DNA of 6,308 nt, from contig JBHWPB010000034.1 of NCBI GenBank assembly GCA_043424675.1, forward strand, positions 1 to 6,308, given 5' to 3'. This document shows positions 1 to 6,198 of the stretch, piece after piece. How positions within the stretch are numbered: position 1 is the first letter of the stretch; every line of letters begins with the position of its first letter. Origin of the DNA: JBHWPB01 sp043424675 (lineage in GTDB: Bacteria; Bacillota; Bacilli; Lactobacillales; Carnobacteriaceae_A). Below the pieces are notes generated by a model. It was not told the DNA's origin. It worked only from the letters and a program-made list of their open reading frames with translations, and did no database searches. The translations under genes and the position numbers were made by a program.

Positions 1-24
1 ATAATAGATAAAGAGAGTAAAAAT

Positions 25-53
25 CTGGAAACACGAAAACTGTTTGCTATAAA
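25..53 (+). promoter_or_regulatory. Probable uvrC promoter (extended -10) inside the upstream terminator
   Basis: TG at 45-46 followed by one base and TATAAA at 48-53 makes an extended -10 box (TGnTATAAT with one mismatch). The -35 position, 17 bp upstream (25-30, CTGGAA), matches only 3 of 6 consensus bases, as is common for extended -10 promoters. A start near 59-61 would give a leader of about 32 nt carrying the uvrC ribosome binding site. The -10 box overlaps the terminator loop and right arm. Confidence 0.45.
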
Positions 54-67
54 CAGTTTTTTATTTT
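36..67 (+). terminator. Intrinsic terminator of the upstream gene
   Basis: A perfect 10-bp stem, AAAACTGTTT (36-45) with AAACAGTTTT (51-60), closes a 5-nt loop (GCTAT) and runs into TTATTTT. The stem is AT-rich but the T tract is long, as expected of a Rho-independent terminator. The gene it ends lies off the left edge. Stops at 2-4, 5-7 and 9-11 in two forward frames could be its end, but no coding sequence can be assigned in the first 35 bases. The loop and right arm also contain the probable -10 box of uvrC. Confidence 0.7.
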
Positions 68-92
68 GTAAAAAATAGAAAGGAGAAGGCTT

Positions 93-1907
93 ATGGCAAC
101 GGAATACATTGAAAATAAATTAAAATTATTACCTGATTTACCAGGTGTTTACCTGATGAAAGACAGAAACGATGACATTATTTATGTCGGTAAAGCCAAA
201 AACCTAAAAAACCGTGTGCGTTCTTATTTTAAACAGAATCATACCGGAAAAACAAAAAGACTTGTAGAGAATATCAGAGATTTTGAAACCGTGATTACGC
301 GAACAAATAAAGAAGCACTTCTCCTTGAAGTTACTTTAATTAAACGTCATCAGCCTAAATTTAATATTCGGTTAAAGCGAGGAACAGGATATCCTTATCT
401 AAAAATTACCAACGAAAGAGACCCTGTCATCAAGATCACATCTGATGTAGAAAAAGATGGCGCGCTTTACTTTGGTCCTTATCCGGATGTCTATGCAGCG
501 AAAAACACTTTAGAGATTATATATAAAGTTTATCCCCTCAGACGTTGTAACAAGTCACAAGGGAGAGCCTGTCTCTACTATCATATCGGGCAGTGTATTG
601 GCCCTTGTGACCATGAGGTGCCGGAGGAAGAATATAAAATACAGATTGATCATATCAGAAGATTTTTAAACGGAGATATCACAGAAGTGAAAGATATGTT
701 ATTTAACAAAATGAAAAATGCTTCAGAGCAGCTCGATTTTGAACGAGCAGCAGAATACCGTGATCAAATCCACTACTTGGAAAAAACTGTTGAAAAACAG
801 ACGATTGTATCCAACGATTCTACACCTCGCGATATCTTTAATTTTTATATGGATAAAGGATGGATCTCTATTCAAGTCTTTTTTGTCCGTCAGCGAACCC
901 TTGTCAAAAGAAAAGCCGCCATTTTTCCCATCGTGGCTACAGCAGAAGAAGAATTAGCTCGTTATATCTTACAGTACTACGACAATCCGAATAATATGAA
1001 ACCTAAAGAGATTCTAGTGCCGCCAGGTATAGAAAAAGAAGAGCTCAGTGAAATTTTAACGGTACCGATTCGTGTGCCGCAACGCGGCGAAAAGAAACGA
1101 TTATTAGATCTGGCAGAAAAGAACAGTCAGATTTCGTTAAATGAGCACTTTCAGTTGGAAGCAATGGATAACGAAAAAACAGTGGGAGCCTCAGAAGAAT
1201 TATCGGAGGCCTTAAATTTACCTTATATCCATAGAATTGAAGCTTTTGACCATTCTAATATTCAAGGAACGAGTCCTGTTTCTGCGATGGTATCGTTTAA
1301 AGATGGTAAAAAAGATAAAAATGAATATAGAAAATATCATATTAAAACAGTAAAGGGGGCAGATGAACATGCGACGACTCAAGAAGTCATCCGCCGCCGT
1401 TACAGCAGATTATTAAAAGAAGAAAAAGACCTGCCAGATTTGATTTTAATGGATGGCGGCAAGATACAGGTCAATGCCGCATTGGATGTCTTGGAGAATG
1501 AGTTAGGCTTAGATATCCCTGTCGCAGGGATGGTAAAAGACAATAAGCACCGAACGGCTGATTTAATTTATGGAGATGACCTTGAAAAAGTCCATCTTGA
1601 ACCGACCAGCCAAGCTTTCTATTTAGTGCAGCGTATCCAAGATGAGGTACACCGTTTCGCTATTACTTTCCACCGCAAAACACGCAGCAAGTCTAGTTTT
1701 TCTTCCAGACTTGATTCTATTCCAGGCGTGGGCCCTAAGACACGTCAAAAAGTTATGCGTCATTTTAGATCGATAAAACGTGCGAGTGAAGCGAATATCG
1801 AAGAGATAAAAGAGTTAGGGATTCCAGAAAAAACAGCAATCAGTATCAAAGAAGAACTACAAAAAGAACCACTCAAAGAAAAGCCAGATAACCCGTTATT
1901 CAGATGA
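93..1907 (+). CDS. uvrC: UvrABC system protein C, excision nuclease subunit
   Basis: UvrC joins the UvrB-DNA complex at bulky lesions and makes both the 3' and 5' incisions of nucleotide excision repair in the cytoplasm. The 604 residues match the usual family length and all domains are in order. The N-terminal GIY-YIG nuclease has GVY at 18-20, YVGKAKNLKNRV at 31-42 (Arg41 catalytic by family analogy) and the metal-binding Glu79 in LLLE. A four-cysteine cluster (Cys152, 160, 168, 172) follows; such cysteines are reported to bind an iron-sulfur cluster in E. coli UvrC. The UvrB-binding UVR motif is at about 202-237. The RNase H-like nuclease shows Asp386 (FDHSN), Asp424 (ADEHA), Asp454 (LMDGGK) and His520 (EVHRFA). 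A helix-hairpin-helix domain (GVGPKT at 545-550) ends the protein. The ATG has an AAGGAGAAGG site at 80-89. The gene is monocistronic, between two terminators, and appears intact. Confidence 0.98.
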   Translation: MATEYIENKLKLLPDLPGVYLMKDRNDDIIYVGKAKNLKNRVRSYFKQNHTGKTKRLVENIRDFETVITRTNKEALLLEVTLIKRHQPKFNIRLKRGTGYPYLKITNERDPVIKITSDVEKDGALYFGPYPDVYAAKNTLEIIYKVYPLRRCNKSQGRACLYYHIGQCIGPCDHEVPEEEYKIQIDHIRRFLNGDITEVKDMLFNKMKNASEQLDFERAAEYRDQIHYLEKTVEKQTIVSNDSTPRDIFNFYMDKGWISIQVFFVRQRTLVKRKAAIFPIVATAEEELARYILQYYDNPNNMKPKEILVPPGIEKEELSEILTVPIRVPQRGEKKRLLDLAEKNSQISLNEHFQLEAMDNEKTVGASEELSEALNLPYIHRIEAFDHSNIQGTSPVSAMVSFKDGKKDKNEYRKYHIKTVKGADEHATTQEVIRRRYSRLLKEEKDLPDLILMDGGKIQVNAALDVLENELGLDIPVAGMVKDNKHRTADLIYGDDLEKVHLEPTSQAFYLVQRIQDEVHRFAITFHRKTRSKSSFSSRLDSIPGVGPKTRQKVMRHFRSIKRASEANIEEIKELGIPEKTAISIKEELQKEPLKEKPDNPLFR

Positions 1908-1927
1908 ACTTTACGAATAGCACAAAG

Positions 1928-1988
1928 AAAAAACACGTCTGCTCTCATCACTTCTTTTTTGAGTGAGAGTGAAAACGTGTTTTTTTTG
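1928..1988. terminator. Bidirectional terminator between uvrC and the permease gene
   Basis: The outer stem AAAAAACACGT (1928-1938) pairs with ACGTGTTTTTT (1975-1985). An inner stem CTCTCA (1942-1947) pairs with TGAGAG (1964-1969) around a T-rich loop. The forward transcript ends in eight T's and the reverse transcript also ends in a T run, so the element can stop both uvrC and the convergent permease gene. The rest of the 191-bp gap (1908-2098) holds a smaller inverted repeat, GAAACTT (1992-1998) with AAGTTTC (2015-2021). I see no gene there. Confidence 0.85.
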
Positions 1989-2098
1989 TTCGAAACTTTG
2001 CTGATCTTAGATTTAAGTTTCATCCTTCACCTGGTTATATCGATGGAACATCCTGTAGTTTCAGCGGTAGATCCATCTGAAGCTGGAAGATCAATAAG

Positions 2099-3049
2099 TT
2101 AAACTGCTTCAGTATTGTAGTAGCGATGATACTGCCACTTCGCAACGAGAGGCGTTAAAATGCTTGTGATGACACAGACTAACAGGACTTGAGACGTTGC
2201 TCCGGTGACATAGGAACCGAGAATTGCTGGGTACATCGCTCCGATAATAGCAGGAGTAGAAGTAGAGACACCTGCTACGTTAGTCAACGAAATTCCAACG
2301 ATTCCATCATTGTTCATGAGCTTGTCGTCCATTAAAAACAGATAAGAATTAAGGATTAAAAAGAGAACTGTTAAAATAACACCCGGGATGCCTGAACGAA
2401 GTGCTTCAAGCAAGTTCATTCCTTGTCCTAGATTCCAACCGAGTAAAGGCAGTAATGCTCCAATACCTGGTGCAAACACATTGGCGAATTCTCTATCGAT
2501 GTTTCCTAAAATCATTCCGATAAATAGAGGAACGAGTGTAGTAAAGACAGGCGTCCAGTCCATACCACCTCCGCCAGAACCAGCCACTATACTAAACACA
2601 ATGATTGGAAACAAAGGGATACTGAATAATCCCGTCAGTCCATACGCTGCTGTGTCATCTTCATCTCCATAAGCTTCTACAGTCGACATGTAGATAGCAG
2701 GGTTGATACTACAGATTGCTACTGTAAAAGCTAAAGCGCTGATACCCAGGACACCTTCTTGTCCAAAGAAGTAAATATATAAAAGTGAAAGGACAATCGA
2801 AATGATCCCTTTTGCCAGAAGTATAACTCCATGACGTTTGACAATACGACCTAAACGCGGGATATCTAAGTTTGTACCCGAGAAAAATGTTAAAGCTGCC
2901 ACCATAAATCCGACCCCTTCTCCAGAAAATAGGGACTGAATCATACCGCCTGTCATCATTAAATCTGGAGCAATAGTGTAGACAATCATACTGACAATCA
3001 TGGGAACTAAAAATAAACCAGCGGGTATTTTTTGTAAAGCTTTTACCAT
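2099..3049 (-). CDS. 2-keto-3-deoxygluconate permease family transporter
   Basis: This is an integral membrane carrier of the KdgT family. Characterised members bring 2-keto-3-deoxygluconate (KDG, from pectin or uronate breakdown) into the cell with a proton. At 316 residues it is close to E. coli KdgT and aligns with it from memory over the whole length. Shared patches are the N-terminal KIPAG and VP (7-16), VPLFIGMILGNIDRE (173-187), the DKL..DG segment (242-249), an AG...TP stretch (259-266) and VITSILTPL (293-301). About ten hydrophobic segments are visible. A glycine run (157-162) lies between membrane segments. The ATG is preceded by AAAAGGAG (3062-3069), slightly far at about 12 nt. 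No KDG kinase, aldolase or uronate gene is in the window, and several residues near the DKL/AG region differ from E. coli (DGIVGISLTNVAG at 248-260). The exact substrate is therefore open and I give no gene symbol. Confidence 0.85.
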   Translation of the reverse strand: MVKALQKIPAGLFLVPMIVSMIVYTIAPDLMMTGGMIQSLFSGEGVGFMVAALTFFSGTNLDIPRLGRIVKRHGVILLAKGIISIVLSLLYIYFFGQEGVLGISALAFTVAICSINPAIYMSTVEAYGDEDDTAAYGLTGLFSIPLFPIIVFSIVAGSGGGGMDWTPVFTTLVPLFIGMILGNIDREFANVFAPGIGALLPLLGWNLGQGMNLLEALRSGIPGVILTVLFLILNSYLFLMDDKLMNNDGIVGISLTNVAGVSTSTPAIIGAMYPAILGSYVTGATSQVLLVCVITSILTPLVAKWQYHRYYNTEAV

Positions 3050-3079
3050 TTTATATAATTTCTCCTTTTATTTTCAACT

Positions 3080-3108
3080 ATTTTAACAAAAATTCTTTAT
3101 CTAGTATA
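3080..3108 (-). promoter_or_regulatory. Probable promoter of the KdgT-family permease gene
   Basis: On the reverse strand TG (3088-3087), one base and TAAAAT (3085-3080) form an extended -10 box. The -35 position 17 bp further up (3108-3103, TATACT) matches 3 of 6 consensus bases. A start near 3073 would leave a leader of about 24 nt with the AAAAGGAG site. It overlaps almost completely with a forward promoter at 3083-3110. Confidence 0.5.
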
Positions 3109-3110
3109 AT
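3083..3110 (+). promoter_or_regulatory. Strong forward promoter with no downstream protein gene
   Basis: TTAACA (3083-3088, 5 of 6 consensus) and a perfect TATAAT (3105-3110) are separated by 16 bp, one of the best promoter matches in the window. Transcription would begin near 3117 and run into a hairpin and then a strong terminator ending near 3238. No convincing reading frame lies between, so the likely product is a short RNA. Confidence 0.5.
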
Positions 3111-3116
3111 GGTTTT

Positions 3117-3238
3117 GAAATTGAAATCAAATGACTTCCACTTAAGAGTTTTCCCAGGGCGAGGTCATTCTCCAAGATAAATAAGCTCCACGAAACAGAC
3201 TTTAACTCTACTGTTTCGCGGAGCTTATTTATTGTTGA
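3117..3238 (+). ncRNA. Candidate small RNA, about 120 nt, with two hairpins
   Basis: This is inferred from a promoter-to-terminator arrangement, not recognised from a known family. Hairpin 1 pairs AATGACTTC (3130-3138) with GAGGTCATT (3161-3169): nine pairs with one G-U and a 22-nt loop. Hairpin 2 (3177-3232) is the terminator. The linker between them (3170-3176) contains CTCC, which could pair with the GGAG of Shine-Dalgarno sites, including that of the adjacent permease gene. The region encodes only a 4-codon ATG frame at 3131 and a 19-codon TTG frame at 3121 without a ribosome binding site. The alternative is an untranscribed gap carrying only a terminator for the membrane-protein gene. 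Confidence 0.35.
3177..3238. terminator. Very strong hairpin terminator, probably bidirectional
   Basis: ATAAATAAGCTCC (3177-3189) pairs with GGAGCTTATTTAT (3220-3232), and CGAAACAG (3191-3198) pairs with CTGTTTCG (3211-3218). Only the A3190/C3219 mismatch interrupts 21 pairs around a 12-nt loop. T-rich sequence follows on both strands (TTATTTATTGTT forward, CTTATTTATCTT reverse). It lies 32 bp past the stop of the reverse-strand membrane-protein gene, so ending that transcript is its likeliest role. It could also end the candidate small RNA coming from the left. Confidence 0.8.
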
Positions 3239-3264
3239 ATGGAGAGAGTGTAGCGAGCAAAGTA

Positions 3265-4113
3265 TTAAGTTCGATCATCCTTCTGATAATCTAGAATCCA
3301 TGAAGCCATGTCATAGCCATTCTCTTCGAAGATCGTAAGATAAACATGCTGTCTATAAAAACCACAGAAAGGAATGGTGAAAATAAGCGGGAAGAAAAAC
3401 AACATCGAAGATAATATAAGTATTAAACTAATTTTAAGTTCCGTTTTAAATACACGCGAACGATATTTCGGCTGACCGAAAATTGAGATACTTTCTCGAG
3501 CGAATCTTTGTATTTCTGCCCAAGAGGTCTCAAAAGTGTTGTGAGAGTTGCGGGCAGCTAAAAATGGAATGCCAGAGAGACGTATCGTGAAAAAATAATA
3601 AATAAGCAGAGAAACAAGGAGACCGAGAAGAGTGATGATCAATATTCCCAGCCCATTATTTTCTATAAAATCTAAGGTGAATAGATAAAAAGCTTCAGGA
3701 TCATTTAGGTTTACAGCATTCAAGTTTGTATCCATTACATTTGTAAAAAGCAAGAAAGAAAACCCGAGAGGTGTAACTAAAGAAACGATAATTTGATTTA
3801 CTAAATTTGGAATTTGGGAACGAAAGGTTGCTAAAAAGTCTCTCCCATAATTCAGGTTATTTAAATTATTCAAAATGTCAGGAGTTCGTTTTTGATAATA
3901 TAATTGGATATATAACCGCTGGATATAAACAGTCATAAATAGTGAAATGAGTCCCGTAAGAATATTTCCAATATAGTAAGGGAGGCTGGACGTGAGGGCT
4001 CCCGTAAGGAGTCCGATCACGAGACTGGGTATAAGAACCAGCCACCAGCTTCCCATAGAATAATTGCTTCGATAGGTGTTACACGCGTTTCTTAATTTGT
4101 AATTCTCATTCAT
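3265..4113 (-). CDS. Multi-pass membrane protein, DUF975-like, function unknown
   Basis: I do not recognise this protein by name. As a 282-residue product it has a short polar N-terminus (NYKLRNACNTYRSNY) and about five hydrophobic segments near 22-42, 48-68, 95-122, 152-178 and 225-250. Layout and local patterns resemble the DUF975 family: an Arg-containing N-terminal helix before TM1, a soluble stretch with repeated NNL (86-90), TIRLSGIPFLAARN before an amphipathic helix (197-208), and a last TM ending in FCGFYRQHVYLTIFEE. DUF975 members have no established function. The reading frame stays open up to a TTG at 4209. I reject that start because it has no ribosome binding site and lies upstream of the extended -10 promoter at 4147-4155. 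The ATG at 4113 has GGGAGG (4122-4127) at 8 nt. The gene is divergent from the MFS transporter; any functional link is conjecture. Confidence 0.75.
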   Translation of the reverse strand: MNENYKLRNACNTYRSNYSMGSWWLVLIPSLVIGLLTGALTSSLPYYIGNILTGLISLFMTVYIQRLYIQLYYQKRTPDILNNLNNLNYGRDFLATFRSQIPNLVNQIIVSLVTPLGFSFLLFTNVMDTNLNAVNLNDPEAFYLFTLDFIENNGLGILIITLLGLLVSLLIYYFFTIRLSGIPFLAARNSHNTFETSWAEIQRFARESISIFGQPKYRSRVFKTELKISLILILSSMLFFFPLIFTIPFCGFYRQHVYLTIFEENGYDMASWILDYQKDDRT

Positions 4114-4121
4114 AAATTCTG

Positions 4122-4127
4122 CCTCCC
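4122..4127 (-). promoter_or_regulatory. Ribosome binding site fixing the start of the membrane-protein gene
   Basis: GGGAGG on the reverse strand lies 8 nt before the ATG at 4113-4111. No comparable site precedes the upstream in-frame TTG at 4209. This argues for a 282- rather than a 314-residue protein. Confidence 0.75.
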
Positions 4128-4146
4128 ATTGATTAAGTCCAGGATT

Positions 4147-4175
4147 ATTATACCAATAATAACAATCTTTGAAAA
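4147..4175 (-). promoter_or_regulatory. Promoter of the DUF975-like gene (extended -10)
   Basis: On the reverse strand TG (4155-4154), one base and a perfect TATAAT (4152-4147) form a consensus extended -10 box. TTTTCA (4175-4170), 17 bp upstream, matches 4 of 6 bases of the -35 consensus. The predicted start near 4140 gives a leader of about 27 nt before the ATG at 4113. Confidence 0.7.
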
Positions 4176-4202
4176 AAGGAAATAAGTGAGAGGGATACAA
4201 GT

Positions 4203-4231
4203 AAAACAAGAATAAATTAATATGCTATAAT
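4203..4231 (+). promoter_or_regulatory. Promoter of the MFS transporter gene (extended -10)
   Basis: TG (4223-4224), one base and a perfect TATAAT (4226-4231) form a consensus extended -10 box. The -35 region at 4203-4208 (AAAACA) matches 3 of 6 bases. The predicted start near 4238 leaves about 21 nt before the GTG start and lies downstream of the in-frame TTG at 4235, ruling that start out for this transcript. Confidence 0.7.
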
Positions 4232-4245
4232 AGATTGTCGCTAGG

Positions 4246-4251
4246 AAGGAG
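4246..4251 (+). promoter_or_regulatory. Ribosome binding site fixing a GTG start
   Basis: AAGGAG lies 7 nt before GTG at 4259-4261, ideal spacing. The alternative TTG at 4235 is upstream of this site and has none of its own, so the protein starts at the GTG. Confidence 0.8.
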
Positions 4252-4258
4252 ACTCTCT

Positions 4259-5491
4259 GTGCGTGATATAAAAAATTTAAATTTAAAATATTCAGGTATG
4301 ATGATTTCTATTAATTTTGTTTTTGCTGCCTTTAACTCTTATGGAACAGTTTATCTTCTCTCGAATAATTTCTCTGATGGAGAAGTCGGAATTATTGTAG
4401 CATTCACTAATTTTCTCGCAGCGCTCATTCAGCCATGGCTGGGAGCTAAAATAGATGACAGTGAAAAATGGACCTTACGGGAATTCACCCTCATCCTTAC
4501 TATTCCAGCTATTCTATTACTGCTTTTTATGTTTTTTACGAATTTAACTTATTGGAGCGTCGGAATTCCTTATCTATTAGTGTATATGCTCCTCTTTGTT
4601 TTATCGCCCTTACTGAACGCCGTCAGCATGTATTTTGTCAATAGAGGATTTTTTGTTAATTTTGGGGTCTCAAGAGCCTTAGGCTCTTTATCTTATGCTA
4701 TAGTCTCTTCTCTTCTAACCGTCTTGATTGCACAATATGGCATTAGAATGATGCCTTTTGTCGCGATGCTTGGCTTCTTACTTTATAGTGGTTTTAATAC
4801 GCTGATGCCTTTTCGTCAGGCAAATGCAGAGTATAAAAAGCGTCATGGAGAAGATAAGGCAGAAGAAAAGGAAGCTCTACCCTTTGATTCGCCTGATATC
4901 CTTTCAGGCAAAACACCTTTTTACAAAAAGTATCCGCGTTTTATGTTTGTTGTTCTCGGCGTTATTATGTTCTTTACCTTTCATAATATAGCTAATATTT
5001 ACATGTATCAGATTTTGGTAAATGTGGGCGGTGGAGCCGAAGAATTGGGAATCGCCTTCGCTTTAGGAGCTATAGTAGAGGTTCCGATGATGATGTCCTA
5101 CAATAAGCTGAGTGAACGGTTCACCAATGTTCAGTTAATGATGGCATCTGCTGTCGGTTTTCTGGTAAAAGCTATTCTGACTTTGTTTGCCACAAGCCCG
5201 ACAGGGATCTATGTCGCTATGTTCTCTCAAATGTTTGCTTATGGCCTGTATGCAACTGTCATCGTCTACTACACTAACCAAGTCATGGACGATCAGGATA
5301 AAACGAAAGGTCAAGCTTTAGTCACGACGGGTCAGACAGTTGGCGGTATTATAGGAAGTTTTGCCGGAGGGTTTATTTTGGAAGGCTTAAATGTCGATAT
5401 ACTTCTTTATTTTAATATTTTAGTCAGTGCCTTAGGAGTCATAGCCTATTTCGTAGGAGTGTCCAAGGAAGCACGCAAAGGCACTATGTGA
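4259..5491 (+). CDS. MFS transporter, sugar/oligosaccharide:H+ symporter type
   Basis: This is a major facilitator superfamily secondary carrier of the cytoplasmic membrane, about 410 residues, with two sets of six hydrophobic segments and a charged central loop (186-222, KKRHGEDKAEEKEA). The loop after TM2 (GAKIDDSEKW, 62-71) resembles the MFS motif A position. The segments GVSRALGSLSYA (136-147), AIVEVPMMM with a buried Glu274 followed by KLSERF (271-288), and GQALVTTGQTVGGIIGSFAGG (351-371) resemble the LacY/nucleoside-symporter-like MFS group, whose known members move sugars or nucleosides with protons. The substrate cannot be read from the sequence, and no glycosidase or sugar kinase is nearby. 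The start is the GTG after AAGGAG; the longer frame from TTG at 4235 would begin before the predicted transcript. It is divergent from the DUF975-like gene and convergent with the gene at 5511-6044, with no clear terminator in the 19-bp gap. Confidence 0.85.
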   Translation: MRDIKNLNLKYSGMMISINFVFAAFNSYGTVYLLSNNFSDGEVGIIVAFTNFLAALIQPWLGAKIDDSEKWTLREFTLILTIPAILLLLFMFFTNLTYWSVGIPYLLVYMLLFVLSPLLNAVSMYFVNRGFFVNFGVSRALGSLSYAIVSSLLTVLIAQYGIRMMPFVAMLGFLLYSGFNTLMPFRQANAEYKKRHGEDKAEEKEALPFDSPDILSGKTPFYKKYPRFMFVVLGVIMFFTFHNIANIYMYQILVNVGGGAEELGIAFALGAIVEVPMMMSYNKLSERFTNVQLMMASAVGFLVKAILTLFATSPTGIYVAMFSQMFAYGLYATVIVYYTNQVMDDQDKTKGQALVTTGQTVGGIIGSFAGGFILEGLNVDILLYFNILVSALGVIAYFVGVSKEARKGTM

Positions 5492-5510
5492 CAGACTTAT
5501 TTATGTGATT

Positions 5511-6044
5511 TCATATCGAACTGTTGATGCGTTTCGAACGCCTTGTCCCCAGTATTTCACTTAAGCTGGCTTCGCGATCTGGAATATCGTCATCAACAAT
5601 GATAGCGATCAAACACAAGATCCCAGCTCGTTCCTTCTCACTTATGGTGAGATGGTAATAGTCCCCTGTGGTGCTTATGGTTTTATAAAAATTCATAATC
5701 GGTTGTTTTTGGTGGGTTACCGAAAATCTCTTTTGCTTAAAATCTCCGACAACTATCCAGTTTAAATTGCTTATCTTGTAATAGCGTCCTTTGAGAATGT
5801 GGAGACGTTTAGACAAGGTTCCTATTTTTGTATCATATTGATACAGATTAAAAGAAGGAAGAAGAGATAAAACCGTTTGTCGCGCTTTAGAATTAACTTT
5901 CCCCTTCATATCGAATACTGTCAGGGTGTCTCCGATACGACCGCGTTTTCCGACAATTAAGAAAACATCCTCGCCTTTATTATCTCTCACAATATAACGA
6001 TAATTGGACTTAAAAAAATCTTGTTTGATATGTAAGGTTATCAT
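5511..6044 (-). CDS. LURP-one-related (YxjI-type, tubby-like fold) protein
   Basis: This is a 177-residue soluble protein resembling the LURP-one-related family, whose Bacillus member is YxjI and whose fold is a beta-barrel around a central hydrophobic helix, as in Tubby C-terminal domains and scramblases. Its biochemical role in bacteria is unknown. Visible family features are FLIVGKRGRIGDTLTVFD (28-45), RQTVLSLLPSFNLY (55-68), a YKISNLNWIVVGDF strand pair (89-102), IMNFYKT (116-122) and the buried C-terminal helix AGILCLIAIIVDDD (140-153). There is no signal peptide and I would not read the C-terminal helix as a membrane span. The basic tail (RRSKR, 168-172) is variable in the family. The ATG has GGAGG and AAGGTGG sites within 15 nt upstream. 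The gene stands alone and faces the MFS gene tail to tail. Confidence 0.85.
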   Translation of the reverse strand: MITLHIKQDFFKSNYRYIVRDNKGEDVFLIVGKRGRIGDTLTVFDMKGKVNSKARQTVLSLLPSFNLYQYDTKIGTLSKRLHILKGRYYKISNLNWIVVGDFKQKRFSVTHQKQPIMNFYKTISTTGDYYHLTISEKERAGILCLIAIIVDDDIPDREASLSEILGTRRSKRINSSI

Positions 6045-6100
6045 TTTCCACCTTCCTCCCAGCTTTAATATATTGTAGGTTGTCTTTTGTCTTAAACTTT

Positions 6101-6128
6101 ATTATAACAAAAGCAGCAAGAATGAACA
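6101..6128 (-). promoter_or_regulatory. Probable promoter of the LURP-one-related gene
   Basis: On the reverse strand TG (6109-6108), one base and a perfect TATAAT (6106-6101) form a consensus extended -10 box. The best -35 candidate is weak (TGTTCA at 6128-6123, 3 of 6, 16-bp spacing). A start near 6094 gives a leader of about 50 nt. A weaker alternative -10 (TACAAT, 6077-6072) lies closer to the gene. Confidence 0.6.
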
Positions 6129-6183
6129 TAAAAATAAAAACATGAATTTCAAGATTAAGTTAGTCATCTGTAAATAAATAGTT

Positions 6184-6198
6184 TTGTAAACTTCACAA
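6184..6198. promoter_or_regulatory. 15-bp palindrome, possible operator
   Basis: TTGTAAACTTCACAA is a near-perfect odd-length palindrome. Both TTGT/ACAA ends and the inner AA/TT match their mirror; only one symmetric pair fails. It lies in the gene-free right end, just before a TATATT at 6202-6207 that lacks a usable -35. It could be a repressor site for a gene beyond the window or chance in AT-rich DNA. The rest of 6130-6308 shows no gene I can support. Confidence 0.25.

Noticed and set aside
718..957. Open frame of 79 codons, forward strand
   Set aside because: It lies wholly inside uvrC in another frame, has no ribosome binding site and resembles no protein.
1760..2023. Open frame of 87 codons, reverse strand
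   Set aside because: It is antisense to the conserved end of uvrC and runs across the terminator hairpin; its low-complexity Ser/Lys-rich product looks accidental.
2055..2092. Imperfect hairpin near the permease stop (CAGC and AGAT arms)
   Set aside because: The loop would be only two bases and no T run follows; the element at 1928-1988 is a far better terminator.
2388..2672. Open frame of 94 codons, forward strand
   Set aside because: It is antisense to the permease; the Pro/Ser-rich product is the usual shadow of a membrane-protein gene.
3121..3180. 19-codon TTG frame and 4-codon ATG frame inside the candidate small RNA
   Set aside because: Neither has a ribosome binding site, and the region is better explained by hairpin structure.
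4114..4209. N-terminal extension of the DUF975-like protein to a TTG at 4209
   Set aside because: It has no ribosome binding site, begins upstream of a consensus promoter, and the ATG at 4113 has an ideal site.
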